Of a stretch of DNA of 64,000 bases, positions 10,286 through 22,105 are shown piece after piece. The first letter of the stretch is position 1. Each line of letters begins with the position of its first letter. This DNA is from Halichondria panicea (lineage: Eukaryota; Porifera; Demospongiae; Suberitida; Halichondriidae), in contig NC_087383.1 of the NCBI RefSeq assembly GCF_963675165.1, positions 6,967,139 through 7,031,138 of the forward strand, given 5' to 3'. Under the pieces are notes generated by a model. That model was not told where the DNA came from, did not search any database, and saw only the letters and a program-made list of their open reading frames with translations. A program made the translations under genes and the position numbers.

Positions 10286-12065
10286 AGCAGAATTGTAGGA
10301 TCACAATTACTTTATATGTGCCTATGAGTGCCATTGCATGTAAGTTTGCTTGTGGGGGCCTATACATAATTATGTCTAAGGTTGCATGATTCATAATTAT
10401 TTGGCACCCTTGTATGAGATGTACTGTACTTTGTGTATGGCCATTCTCAATATACTTTTTTAGGTTTGTTGGCTTGTGAGTTAGTGCTGTGTTACATGTG
10501 CATTCCTAATTTTTAGTGTGCTGTCTATTATAGCAATTCAATTATAATTATGTGGCTGAATGTTATTATTCAATTTAGTGTGTGTATTGATTGCATGATA
10601 ATCTTTTGATCTTTTAGGCACCACCCCAAACAAAGGTACATTTAAAATTCAATTTCTTTATGGCTGGCTTGTTGGCTGGTGTTTGTCTCTGAGGAGGTTA
10701 TGTTCTACTGTGTGTAAGAACAATTGATTCTAGAGGTGGTCTGCTTGGTTGGTAATACTCCTTCTTCCTCATGCAGGTCTATGGAACTATCGTCACTGCT
10801 ATCTGCCATGGAACCACCACCATCTTATGGGTCTGAGAAGCTCTACTCACTGTAACTACTATCCAGGATAGCTAGGAGTACCTCCTCCCCTGTGTACAGA
10901 AGCCTCTTAGTCATTGTTGTACCATAGAATTAATTGTAATTGTATTTATTATAATGTATGTTCACTTTTGAGATTGATATTGAAATACAAATTTCACATG
11001 AAAATTTCAGCAAATTTTTGATTGCTAACCTATGGTGATCGGACTCAGTACAGTTTCTGTTGACCTTCGAGAGAAGCCTTGCAAAGCTGTGGAGCTTTGG
11101 AAGGTTGTAGCTCACCACAAATTAATTAAGAGTAGAGTAATGTGCAGTTGACGCTTCAAAGCGTCAACCGTATGGAACGCCGTTTGCGACAAAATTCAGG
11201 CAGAATGTGATAGGCGTGTGCATCCAATATAAAATCGATTTTTGAAGATCGATTTTTAATAATCGATTTTTACAGTTTATTTTTGATTTACACGTGAACG
11301 ATCTTTGACAATCGATCTGATAATCGATTTTTGATAATCGATTATTGAAATTCGATTTTTGAAAATCGATTACAAAAATCGCGATACTAGCCTCGAATCC
11401 AGGCCGATTAAAATGGCTACAGTTAGGCCGCCCTTGAAACTCAGAACATGCACAAACTCCTTTCTGCGGCCTGGAATCAAAGCTTGGCTTGGTTAGCTAT
11501 CTCACATGATAGACTATAACGCAAAAGCGAAACATTATTGTTTTTTGGAACCATTAAAAAGAAGGGCCATAAGTCACAGTAAAAATCATTAATTTTAGAA
11601 CTGTTCAGTTGATGCTATCTTATTTAGTTCCTTCGTGCACCCATTTTTGTATGCTTTCTCGCCAGCACTGTTTTATTTGGCCATCTTGTGTGTGCTTAGA
11701 AATTGAACCCCCCTTTGAGATAGAAGTGAGTGCATGGGAGGCTCAAGCAACTAGTTAGCAAGTTGTTCCTTTCTTACTAGCTTTCACATGCACTTCTCAC
11801 TAACCTTTAGTCCTTGTTAGTCCTGCGAAGCTTTGTCTGTGCAGTTTCAGTGACTATGAAGGCCAAAAAACTCTCCAGCGTAGCGCATGCAGATTGCTTA
11901 TGAAAAGTGATGACCTTTTTTTTTCGGAAAAAATTCGGTGTCTTAATGCGCATGCTCATTGTTTCGAAGAAGTGACGACCTTTTTTTTAGGTAAAATAAC
12001 AGTCCTTGACCTGCTCAGGGCCCTGGAACCCCCTTTCAAGAATCCTAGATCCTCCACTGATACTG
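10286..12065. other. 1.8-kb segment found only in duplicate 1; no gene seen
   Basis: In duplicate 2 (58545-58560) and in the third partial copy (61057-61073), 'tactgtacacagcagaa' joins directly to 'aaaattgcagtg'. Here the two are separated by about 1.78 kb. Near-direct repeats ('tactgtacacagcagaa' and 'tactgtacaacagaaca') lie at the two ends. The inside holds short ORFs, the AATCGATTTTT array, and MULE-like termini at about 11391-11505. It could be an insertion here or deletions in the other copies. Confidence 0.6.
11228..11378. repeat. Degenerate AATCGATTTTT minisatellite
   Basis: About ten irregular copies of a roughly 11-16 base unit containing the palindrome ATCGAT (e.g. 'aatcgatttttga') are strung over 150 bases. 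Units occur in both orientations because the core is self-complementary. Confidence 0.8.
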
Positions 12066-13102
12066 TACAACAGAACAAAATTGCAGTGTGTTTGGACGCT
12101 ATTATAGCGTATAGCATATCGAATTGCTTTTAACTGTGTCCATAGAAAGGTCAACACAATGAGCTATTCCCTATAATTATGACAGTACCATAAAGGTCGC
12201 GTGTAGAGTTCGTGCAAGTTCAAGCTATTCCCCAAAAATTAAATGCGCGAAAACGTTTCTAACGGTCATTTCGCGAAATTTGACTCAAAATACTCATCCC
12301 AAACCTTCGTCTGGGATGGCCATTTATACCCACTATACGGCACTATAATTATATACGGTACGAAGAGCAAGCCACAAGTATTGTTTATAGTTGTTAAGTG
12401 CCATCAACACGATTAAACGTATTCTGACTTGTTCAGTTTACTATAATTATATACACCCTAGAGCACTGAAGTGCTAACCCTCGTCTGTTGACAGGAATAT
12501 GGAGTGCATACAGCAACCACACAATCAATAGTGTTTAAATTAACAGTAACAGACTCAGTAGATCAATTATTATAGCAAACATATAGAGACTGGTAAAGGA
12601 TCACTTTAGCTGCATGTATATCTACCTCAAATAAAGGTCGCGTGTGGAGCTCGTGCAAGTTCAAGTTATTCCGCGAAACTTAAATGAGCGAAAACTATTA
12701 TAACGGTCATTTCGCAAAATGTCATATACCCTCAAACTATACCCACTATAATTATATAAGCCATGCACACAACACACCATGACAGTGCATAAGCTATACG
12801 ATACGATATGAAGAGCAAGCCACAAGTATTGTTACAGAGGTTTAAATAACAGTCGGTCCATCGGTCAATTTCTAAGCAATTATCTGACCATTAACTACTT
12901 GCTCGGTCATAGTGTCCTAGCATGCAAAGATTGAAGGCCAAAAGTAATTAGGGTTAGGGTAAAATGTAACATGGAAGGGACAGTATGACTTGTGTAACCT
13001 TGACAACGTATCTAAGTACCCTAAAACCCTCCATTATCAACTTCCCCTGATCATGAATTGTACTTCATTCACATGAATATTGTATTGCATGTACTAACTT
13101 AC
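12066..13102. repeat. Third-tier repeat block (matches 58555-59220 and 61070-61500)
   Basis: Blocks such as 'attatagcgtatagcatatc', 'agagcactgaagtgctaacc' and 'gagcaagccacaagtattg' recur in order at about 58555-59220 and again at 61070-61500. The sub-block from about 12186 also repeats internally at about 12626. No coding sequence is apparent. Confidence 0.6.
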
Positions 13103-13207
13103 TATTCATATCCACATTGCACTCTGTGATAAGGTACTTGATAGTGTCCAGCTTCCCCGCACTGACTGCCTCTCCCAGTGGAGTTAGTCCAACATTGTTC
13201 ACAGCTC
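13103..13207 (-). CDS. Ankyrin-repeat exon, 105 bp, phase 1-1
   Basis: This minus-strand exon, flanked by CACTATAG acceptor and GTAAGT donor, encodes AVNNVGLTPLGEAVSAGKLD followed by TIKYLITECNVDMN. Length and phases are the same as the other ankyrin cassettes, but it is clearly diverged from the 7761 copy and closer to the 60112 exon (KLDTIKYLITE). It may be the next upstream exon of the same gene as 7761-7865, 5.2 kb away, with repeats filling the intron. Confidence 0.7.
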
Positions 13208-13347
13208 CTATAGTGGTGAGTTAGGGAGCATTGACACGTACATATAGTTCACTAGGTCAGAGTCAATTGGGGTGGGTAAAAGCGCTTTTATCTATTATTA
13301 TGCTTAATAATTATGCCTCAGTGTGCATGCGCAAGCGAGGTACATGG

Positions 13348-13383
<36 letters not shown>

Positions 13384-13445
13384 ATGTGTGTGCATGTGTG
13401 CGTGTACATGTGTGCGTGTGCATGTGTGTGCGTGTGTGTGTGTGT
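13348..13445 (+). repeat. (TG)n / TGTGCA compound microsatellite
   Basis: A roughly 98-base TG-rich tract with interspersed CATG and CGTG units. It follows 'gcgcaagcgaggtac', the head of the SINE-like family with internal TG tracts seen also at 46133. Confidence 0.85.
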
Positions 13446-13612
13446 GCTCCTATAGTGGTGAGCATGTCGTCAGGAATTAGACTCCATGCCCATGTACTAT
13501 CTATTGTATGCCCATTGTGAAGATTAGCTAGCTAGCTGTGGCCCTCTATTAGGAAGGCTTATTTGCACACTATAATTATAGTCTGAATCCAGAATAGGCT
13601 AGCTCTCATCTA

Positions 13613-13725
13613 CCTCTATAATGGTCGTATGGTCGGAATGTTTGAACTTGTTTTCTGTACAAACCATGGAAAATCTTTAAATTTGTGCTTCCAAATTAAC
13701 TACGACCATACGACCATTGTAGAGG
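13613..13725. mobile_element. 113-bp foldback MITE (second copy)
   Basis: It has the same inverted ends 'cctctataatggtcgtatgg' / 'ccattgtagagg' as 8588-8700, with scattered substitutions. The flanking sequence also matches, so this is part of a further diverged copy of the tandem unit, running to about 13860. Confidence 0.7.
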
Positions 13726-14139
13726 TAGCCTCTTCTGGCTTCAGAATGGTGTGCAAGCCTTCTCAACAACGGAATAGAGGGCATAAGCCACAGAGACAAA
13801 GTATTTGAACTTATAGTAAACAAACTATTATTATACTTATAATAAATTTTACAAAAGTTTCCTATCGTAGAACAAATCCTCAGATTCTGGGGAACTCAGT
13901 TTATGCATGTGCACTATCACCCATGCAATAGATACCAAGCCGTATTTTAATCGGCCTGATCTCGAGGCTAGTCAGGAATGTACAGCACATTGTCTTAGAA
14001 ACCATAACCAATGAAAACACTGCGGGTGCTGATGCCTCGTGGAGGACAGTAGTAGATCTAAATGTAAAAGCGGAAAATGATCGACCATGATCAGTGCTAG
14101 TATGCCAGGGACTTCTATACATGGAAGTACGAACAGTAA

Positions 14140-16500
14140 ACTATAGCTAACCTAAGCTAACCTAAACACTTCTTTGGCAATTGGTGCATCAAAACAACAT
14201 GCAGGTACAATCATTGAATCAAAATAGCTACAAAACTGATAAATAGCTAGCTGGTAGCTGTAGTAAGCCACAATAGCTAGACTGAAAGGGGGGATCCGTT
14301 GCACCCTGGGATCTCCCCCTGGATCCGCCACTGCTATGGTGTTGTCGAGAAGGCTTGCACACTAGTCTGAAACTACTTTTATGATGGTTGGATGGTCGTG
14401 ATTTGGTTTTTACAAATGAAAGCTTCTTCTGGCTTCAAACTAGTATGTCGACAACACCACAGAGGGCCACAGCTAGCCAGCAAGTCTTATCGACAACGCA
14501 ATAGAGAGCATAAGCCACAGTTTCACAGGAGACAAGTATTTGTTAAAATTAATACGAAAAGAAACTATAATAATTATTATAATTATGTGACAGGGCCTAG
14601 GAAAACAACCCTTAACGCGGGTATACCCGAGTTTATTTTTATTGTTGAATCGGATAAAGCGTTCTCTAAGCTTCAAAATGATACCAAGATCGACCTCTTA
14701 GCTATTTTCTATCCGGAGATATGTTCGAGGGAACGCTACGAAGTATTGCAACTTGAGCAGATGACGCTCAAACGCCATGAATAATTGAAGTTCAATTATT
14801 GATTTCCGGGCACTTCCGATCAATACTGCTGCTCAACCTCATGGCAGGAGACAGCTTCAGAAGCCATGAAACCTATTGTTCCTATTGCACAAGAGATATT
14901 ATACAGAACAACACCTACAGTTCACTACTGATAAACCCTAAACACGAATTCAACTGACTAAACCAAATTAAACAGGTACTAACAGAAACACACATAAGCA
15001 CGCAACTAAAAACACTCTATACTCCCACTGGCACTTGAAGACAAATTTCGGAGGCCGGCTAAAAGTCAAAGAAATAAGACTCCACAACACCAGGAGAGCT
15101 TGCAGAAGGCTACTAAAAGATTTTGACCCCAAAAAAAGACAAGAAAAACGTTAATTGACAACCAGCAATCCGTTTTGAAAATGGCTGAAGGATAAACAGC
15201 ATGCATGTGCTTGCTTTCTATATATCGTACTCCAGTGTATCAGAAGAGGAAACATGCGCCACTATATAAAGAGTGTGACAACCATTTGAAGCAAAAACAA
15301 CCTACTAGAGCTTAGACAGGCTTAAAGTACACTTATTGCTATACCTTATAAATGAAAAATTGCACTGTTTTCAAATTTCATCGTGTTTCGTCTGACTGAC
15401 TATTACTTAGTATAACTATCTCCACTAAATCCATACAGTAATACAGTTACAGGCATGCAGTGATTGTTCCCACTCTTTTAAAACAAAATTAATTACAACC
15501 ATTAAGGCAATTAAAAGTCGGATTAGTATCTTGAATAAGTGTAGTAAGTAATAATTATTCTTGGAAAGTCATTATACAAACATGTTCAGGATACAGCTTC
15601 TAGTCGACTATACAACTTGGACAATGGGCGTTTTTCTCAGAATTGCGTTCACTTTCACGAGGCAGATGACCTCTAAGGCTCCACTTTTCTTATTATAATT
15701 ATACGCAATTCCCCCATCATGCATCATTCACTAATACTGGCAGGGTTTCGTAGAGAGGGTGGGCGTCTTGGTACCCTCCTCCCTAGAAATATAATGATGT
15801 CATAACAAAATGTATGTAATTAAAAGAAGTATTTATAGCACAAGTATAAGTTGTACAACAAAGGATCGATTAATAGTTGTATATTGTGCCATTGTATTAT
15901 GAAACCTGCTCTCTCTCCGCAGGGAAAGGCAACATCAAATTACTGACTTACCTGTTATTATGATATTATCCATAGATATTATAATACTGAAGATTATCAC
16001 GAGTCTGTGCCAGTAAATGCATGACTGCCTGCAAAGCACGAGTGACAGTTATACTAGGCACACAGACGAGTGATATAGTCATCAGTATCCATGGAATAAA
16101 GCATTTATTGGTTATAGCAACCAAAATGCAGGATGAATCTGTACACATGAGACATGCGGTTGTTTTGTCAACCAGAAGCAAAAAAATTTACTTTTCTCCC
16201 TGAAATAGATGCACAGTTCTATTTAACAACTATAGCTATGTGTAGAGAATAACCAGTTTGGGGTAACGATCAGTTTGACCCAAAAGCGTGGAGCTTGTAG
16301 TATTGAAGTTGTTCAACAGTAGAATAATAACAGCAATAAGGTACTGTGATGGCAACTGGTGCAACAACAATACATGGTGACTTAAATACAAAACATAATT
16401 ATAGTTATGCTGGAATGGTCTAGAATATCATTTCTACAGAGGTTACATCATGGCAGGAGACACCTATTGTTCCTATTGCACAAAAGAAATAATTATACAG
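14140..16500. other. No recognisable gene
   Basis: The longest plus-strand frame (14392-14784, 130 codons) begins inside repeat sequence. Its end, around 14590-14780, starts 'gtgacagggcctaggaaaac', resembling the TIR of the 56472 element, so I treat it as transposon-derived. I see no exon-like signal with conserved motifs elsewhere in this stretch. Confidence 0.45.
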
Positions 16501-17144
16501 AACAACACCTACAGTTCACTACTTAAGTCATCATGTTTTGTTGTTGCACAAAATTGTGTAAATATTGGCTGAGTCCAAGGTCTCTGGTTTTGAGAACACT
16601 CTGGTGGGCGGGATCCCAGCACATGTGATATTTGTGGTGGGCGTGGTGGTGGGGGAAATCCCCCAGGAGGAGGAGGGGAGTCGCCTTGGAGCTCAGGCCA
16701 AAGGGGTCAAAGGGCAAAGGAGGCGGGGCTACACAGAGAGAACACACAATCAATTAATCACAATCAAACTCTGACAAGGGATGGACACAACAATTATTCA
16801 AAATGTGCTGTTAATTAAGATTGTCAATTATTCACTGTACAAAGGTTGTGTTGCTCCACACAATACCACACATGTAATTACTGTGAGCACTAAACAACAT
16901 ACAGTATGCAAATGTTGCCAGTGCTAGTGGCTTTGCAGAGATGATATCTAAAAGGACTACGATAAAGTTGGATGACAAAAAGAAACATTGCAGTAATTGG
17001 TAGTGCCTTTATATCAAACCCACTGTAGTGAGGAAACACTCACCTGCTGGCAGTCCTGGTACAGGGGCTAGCGTCTGTTGACCCTTGACCCCCAGGGAGG
17101 GGGTGGTCTGGGCCTTTCCCCACAACACCTTGAGTCTGCGCCCT

Positions 17145-17402
17145 GAAACACACACACACATACACACACACACACACACACACAAGGAGATAAACAAGTG
17201 CCATAATTATGTCTCCCAGCGAGGGTGTGGGTGTGGGGGGGGAGGTGTGTGTGTGTGTGGGGAGGAGGTGTGGGTGTATGTGTGTGTGTGTGTATGGGGA
17301 GGAGGTGTGTGGGTGTGTGTGTGTGGGGGGGAGGTGTGTGTGTGTGTGGGGAGGAGGTGTGGGGGTGTGGGTGTGTGTGTGTGTGGGTGTGTGTGGGTGT
17401 AT
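17145..17402. repeat. (CA)n and GGGGTGTG-rich simple repeats in RBM22 intron
   Basis: A CA tract at 17150-17183 is followed, from 17220, by about 180 bases of GTGTGTGTGGGGAGGAGGTGT-type units. The plus strand is strongly G/T biased with many runs of 3-8 G, so it has G-quadruplex and Z-DNA potential. It lies in the intron between the RNP1 exon and the GRRLKV exon. Confidence 0.9.
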
Positions 17403-17738
17403 AATAACTGATACACTGTACGCACCTTTAACAATGAGTTTATTAAATGTTGAGTCAGCAGCTTTCACTGCGGCTGCTCTAGTGGAGAATGTGACAAAGG
17501 CATAACGAGACTTGGTCACCATGTGAATAGACATAATCTCTCCAAATGCATAAAACTGGTCCCTGCAGACGATAAAGTTTGCATAAATAGAACGCTCAAA
17601 ATGCATCAATGGAATAGGTCAATACATAAACTAGTGAAAACACACAATACCTAAAATTATTGGTGGACCAATCACAGAACTTGTATCTAAGCACATCATT
17701 GGAAAGGTAATTCTGAGAGCTATTGAATGCATCAATTA

Positions 17739-17935
17739 CAGTATAGCGTGACATTTTGAGGCACTTATATTTCGTGGAATGGCCTCTAGAAGCATTTCAT
17801 TGCACAATGTTCGCGGAATGACTGCATACCGGAAGCCACACCTTTAAATCTTTGCATGTTATAGCTGGTAATTCTGAACAATTTTCGTGGACTTACTTTT
17901 CGTGTAGAACCGGGAAAATTTCGCGCTATACGATA
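17739..17935. mobile_element. MITE of the TATAGCGCGAAATTTTCG family in an intron
   Basis: The left end 'acagtatagcgtgacatttt' and right end 'aaaatttcgcgctatacgat' are inverted. The family also appears at about 8005-8095, 24286-24512 and 55865-55950. It sits in the RBM22-like intron and does not touch exons. Confidence 0.65.
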
Positions 17936-20061
17936 GTTTGGAAATTGAACAATCTGAACACAAATTATGAGCTCTCAAGATAGCTACAAAAAATGCTGAA
18001 TTGCTAAGCAAATGTATTACATTACGTACCTGCTACACAACATCACTATAATTATAATAGAGTTACATACCTGAGATCTGATTGGTTGAATGACTCGTCA
18101 ATTCCTCCTATATAGAGGCTGGTGACTGTCTTATCGTCAAGTGGTGACAGAGTGGGCAGGTCCTGGGCACTGGAGAGAAGCTTCTCAGCCACCGGGTCAT
18201 TCACGCCGTGGTAACGATCCTTGATCTTCTGATTGGACAGTGGGTCATTTGGATCTGTCGGCATCTCGTGCCTGCATGTATATAATAGCAGTTACATAGC
18301 GACACATGCTGGTTATATAACTAGTATAGCGGGTAACAATTGTTCGCAGATTAGTCATTTTCGCGTATAATAATTATTATCCGAGGAAGCAGTTTTTTTT
18401 TGCAGACTTGTAACTTGTATATTGAACAGGCATTATCTGAGTACATTACTAGCTAGCTCACTGTACACATCATACAGTGACATGTGGAATAATAAATCAG
18501 TTCACTTCTTCATGATAACGTCAACACTATAGTGGTCTGCTTCACCTGGTTTAACGCTATCCTTTATACGTGCATTTCAATGTAAGGGGAGCTTGTTATT
18601 GATGTGTAGTGTGGTCACCTGTAGGGACACTCCTCTCCACGACTGCACTCTCCCTTGACCCAGAATGAGCAAATGTGAGGTCTGTTGCGTTTGTAATATG
18701 GTCCAGTACGCGACATCTTGAGCAGCAGATCATTAGGGGCTTTCCCCCCACCACCCCCTGGCTCTGCCCGCCCACTCTCAGCAATCTGGGGGGTCAGAGG
18801 TCATTCTACATGTCACACCTACTGATATCGTATTATTAATTCTCACGATCGATAATCATTATTGACAATTTAAAGGGAGGTCGGACAAATTTAATTGTAA
18901 TTACAGCTATTTAAAGGAAATTTCAATATTTCATCCATAAGCACCTAGATGATTAATTAGAGACTTGGTATGAACTCTGACCTTTTGTTCCATATTCTGC
19001 AGATAATATTCTCTGCCTACGTCACTCTTGGGGAGAGTGTCTGTGACATTGAAAACACTGTCCCTAGCCTGTACAGGGAGGCCATACTCGAGGTCTGTAC
19101 CCATGGAAACACACAGTTATATAGGGACAAGTTATATATAATTATAGTGACCAGGACTGCATTGAGGGGGAGGGAGTTCAGAGCCTCCATGCACACAACA
19201 AGTTAATAGTGGCAGATATTGATGTGAAAATAATGTCAAATAAAAGCGAGCAAAAGCTAAGAAACTTGCAGGTTGGTATTCAGAGCACGCGACCTTTATA
19301 ATTAACAGCTGAAGTGATCATAGTGTGAGTCCTATGAGATCACATGATAGGGAAGAGTCTGCTCACACTGAAGTGATCTCATACTAGGGACAAGGGAAAA
19401 GGGTCACTAAAGTAGAAAGCTAGAATTGTGAGAGGGGAGGCAGTTCAAAGCCTCCATACACACAACAAAGTATTAGTTTTAAAAGTGGCAGACTTTGATG
19501 CTAATTAAAGCTTCGTAAAGCTAAGAAACTTGACCTTGCACACTGACCTTAGAGCTACACGCGACCTTTATTAGACTATGTATGGAAACAGAGAGATAGA
19601 GGATAAACTACTGTGAGACTTTTATACAAATTCATGACTTGAAAAAAAGTTGTTCTAGGAAGTATTGAATGCAGTGTACTGATGATTGTGTGTTACCATA
19701 GCAACAGAGAGAGGGTTATATAGTGACAGAGCTCACCAAGGAGACAGGTTTGACAGACGTTCGAGTTGGGCACATGATTGGCATACCTCTGTTCTCTTGT
19801 AGCGCATCTTAGCACCAGCACACCATCGGAACACAGTGTAGGGCCGGGCACAGATCTAAGGGGACACTCTGGGTAACAATGACCTCATTACAATTTTGTA
19901 AAAGTACCCGAAAAAGAAAATAAGAACCTACCAATCGAGGGCAAGTTGGTGACGCCCCAACTTGATTATATGTACTTGACAGCAGTATACTGTGTATATA
20001 ATTATGAAACCCTGCCCAATAGTTACACCTAACAAAGTCAATTCTCATCAGAGTACATCTA

Positions 20062-20327
<266 letters not shown>

Positions 20328-20518
20328 TTACAGAGATGGAACTCATAAAGGTAGGGAGATTAGATCATGTGATTGGTTTAATCCCCACCTATCCCTGGTA
20401 GGGGGGCATTAGTTTGACAAGTGCTACCCACCTCAGCTTCTAAATCCCAGGGGGGGGGAGAAATACCCTCAATGCAGCCCTGATTCATTCAGTACGTACT
20501 ACTGAGATAATTGTTTAC

Positions 20519-21056
20519 CTCTCCACTGTTGTCTGAAGTCAACAGGACGACCTTTGAACCTCCTCCTGGTATTAATTTTGCGACGACCATACTTATTTCT
20601 CGAGCCTTCGTCCTCCAGCCAGTTTGTCATCACTTCGTTCAAAGCGTTTCTTTCTGCTTGTCATTCTTAATTAGTCCATCAAATGGCATTTGAAATGCTG
20701 AGCTGGGTATCTGCTCCATAGTGTGTTCCTCAGTACGGCTATACCTACACCACCTCACTCTTGCCCCGCTATACTCCACTCTCACTGGGTCTTCAGGAGT
20801 TTCTTCAGTGTTCCATCGATGTGATGGCGAGACTTGTCCTCGCGAGACTTAGCCTCGAGACCACGCCGATTGAAAGTGCAATGCTGGTGAGAAGCACAAG
20901 AGGGTTATGATAGTCACACAGATTAACTACTAACAAGGAAGAAAGCTGTTCCATAGTTTTTTGATGATCCTTACCATACACACCCACAGAAAAGATAGTG
21001 TATGGCTGGTGAGGGAAAGTGATCGTTTGGCGACCCCTATCTCTTTCCTTGGCAAT
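20519..21056 (-). CDS. Unidentified gene fragment, two exons
   Basis: Two exon-like blocks join in phase on the minus strand. Exon 20975-21056 encodes IAKERDRGRQTITFPHQPYT followed by IFSVGVYG. Exon 20519-20838 encodes QVSPSHRWNTEETPEDPVRV, EYSGARVRWCRYSRTEEH and MEQIPSSAFQMPFDGLIKN, then, after a one-base shift, NALNEVMTNWLEDEGSRNKY and RRKINTRRRFKGRPVDFRQQ. Both have canonical splice sites. The C-terminal part is very basic. I do not recognise the family. The donor phase fits the next downstream exon (the S6 fragment), so a chimeric transcript is possible. Confidence 0.4.
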
Positions 21057-21069
21057 CTGTTGTAGAAAT

Positions 21070-21968
21070 TACAACAACGGTAACGAATCCTTATGATGAA
21101 TTAGATGAAGCTAGTTGTATGTGAGCTCCTCCCTGACAAACAAACTGTAGTCTAGGTAACGGCCTTATCAGTCAAGTAGGCTAAAAATCTGTGTCCTTTG
21201 ATGTAAGCTTTGATGTCTCTTTGTGCATATGTAGTTAAAAAAAAAAGAAACCTTTGACTAGCTAGAAAGAGTAGCAGTAGTAGTAGGAAGAGTAGCAGTA
21301 GTAGTAGCAGTGCAAGCAGGACTAGACTAGATTAAAAAGTTGGTAGAAAGAATAACTGACCGTTTGGACGTCACCTGGCTGCCAGACTTTCATCTCGACT
21401 CTTCCCCCTGAGTAGCTGGCCTTTCTCTAAGCCACAAAACTGAGCAAGAAGCTGAAGAAGCAGCTAGACAGAGACATGTACCTAGCCTTGAGAATTGGGA
21501 GGCGTGGCTCAACTAGTTAGCCCAGCCCAGAGGAATTGTTACCGTGGGTACTGAACAACAGTAGAAGTAGGGCTACCCCTGGCTTTACTGAATTAACTAG
21601 CTGTGTCTGCTGTCTAGTTGGACCAGATATTTAGCTAGATAATGGGGTAGAGAATAGTTGAGCGGTGCTGTGTGTAGCTTGAACTGTACTGGCTGGCAAG
21701 AATCTAGTAAGCACCCTATGCACTGATAACTCGTCAGAATGGAGGGTATGTTCTAGGGATCTGGACAGCTGTACATCCAAAGGAGCCAGGGAGTGCCAAT
21801 CATCTTCTCCCAGTCTCTGACACGCTAAACAAAACGAGCTAGAACTGGGAGTCCCAGCTAGCCGGATCTAGACTAATAGAATGACATGGAGGCGTGGTGA
21901 GGCCGGATCCACACTAATTGATCTACCTAAAGACGCTCCTGTTCCAGATTTTCACAAATGGCAAGGAA
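21070..21968. other. No recognisable gene
   Basis: The stretch contains short AGTAGTAG-type repeats (21270-21310) and many small frames without family motifs. It forms the left flank of the large transposon. Confidence 0.5.
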
Positions 21969-21977
21969 GGAGCTTCC

Positions 21978-22105
21978 CAGAGGAGGATCGTCAGGGTCAA
22001 AAGGTCTTAATCATAAAGCTGCTTCCGGAGGACTTTAATTGAAATTCCACTCATCTACTCTTCCTTTAGTATCTCCAATTCACGTGGAGCTAATCAAGCC
22101 ATACT
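21978..22105 (+). repeat. Left terminal inverted repeat of the HIRAN transposon
   Basis: It matches the reverse complement of 27537-27672 across 'aaaaggtcttaatcataaag', 'gcttccggaggactttaatt' and 'tagtatctccaattcacgtg'. The right copy has six extra bases after 'cacgtggagct'. The first ATG of the plus-strand gene (22106) abuts its inner edge. Confidence 0.9.

Larger units (their letters stand above)
16523..19855 (-). pseudogene. RBM22: RBM22/SLT11-like pre-mRNA splicing factor, 5' exon not found, frame-broken
   Basis: RBM22 is a spliceosomal zinc-finger/RRM protein that binds U6 snRNA and the intron. Minus-strand exons in order: 19737-19855 ([20 protein letters not shown]..., cysteine cluster), 18982-19094 (LEYGLPVQARDS...EYYLQNMEQ), 18619-18785 ([22 protein letters not shown] finger), 18071-18271 (PNDPLSNQKIKDRY...TSLYIGGID, RRM RNP2), 17426-17562 (SRYAFVTFSTRAA, RNP1), 17044-17142 (GRRLKVLWGKA...APVPGLPAG) and about 16523-16727 (proline-rich end). 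Splice phases agree. Breaks: exon 19737-19855 is 119 bases where the family needs 121, a 2-base loss after CAQL. The last exon keeps its proline-rich frame only after a shift. The conserved N-terminal exon is not recognisable upstream. It could be a pseudogene, or a real gene with assembly indels. Confidence 0.8.

Noticed and set aside
14392-14784. 130-codon plus-strand frame
   Set aside because: It begins in duplicated repeat sequence and contains a transposon terminus. I see no motif of a known transposase, so I did not call it a gene.
17040-17609. Long minus-strand frame of 189 codons with many His/Thr-Pro repeats
   Set aside because: Only its first part is the RRM exon of the RBM22-like gene. 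The rest reads through the intronic GT/CA repeats, which keep all frames open by chance.
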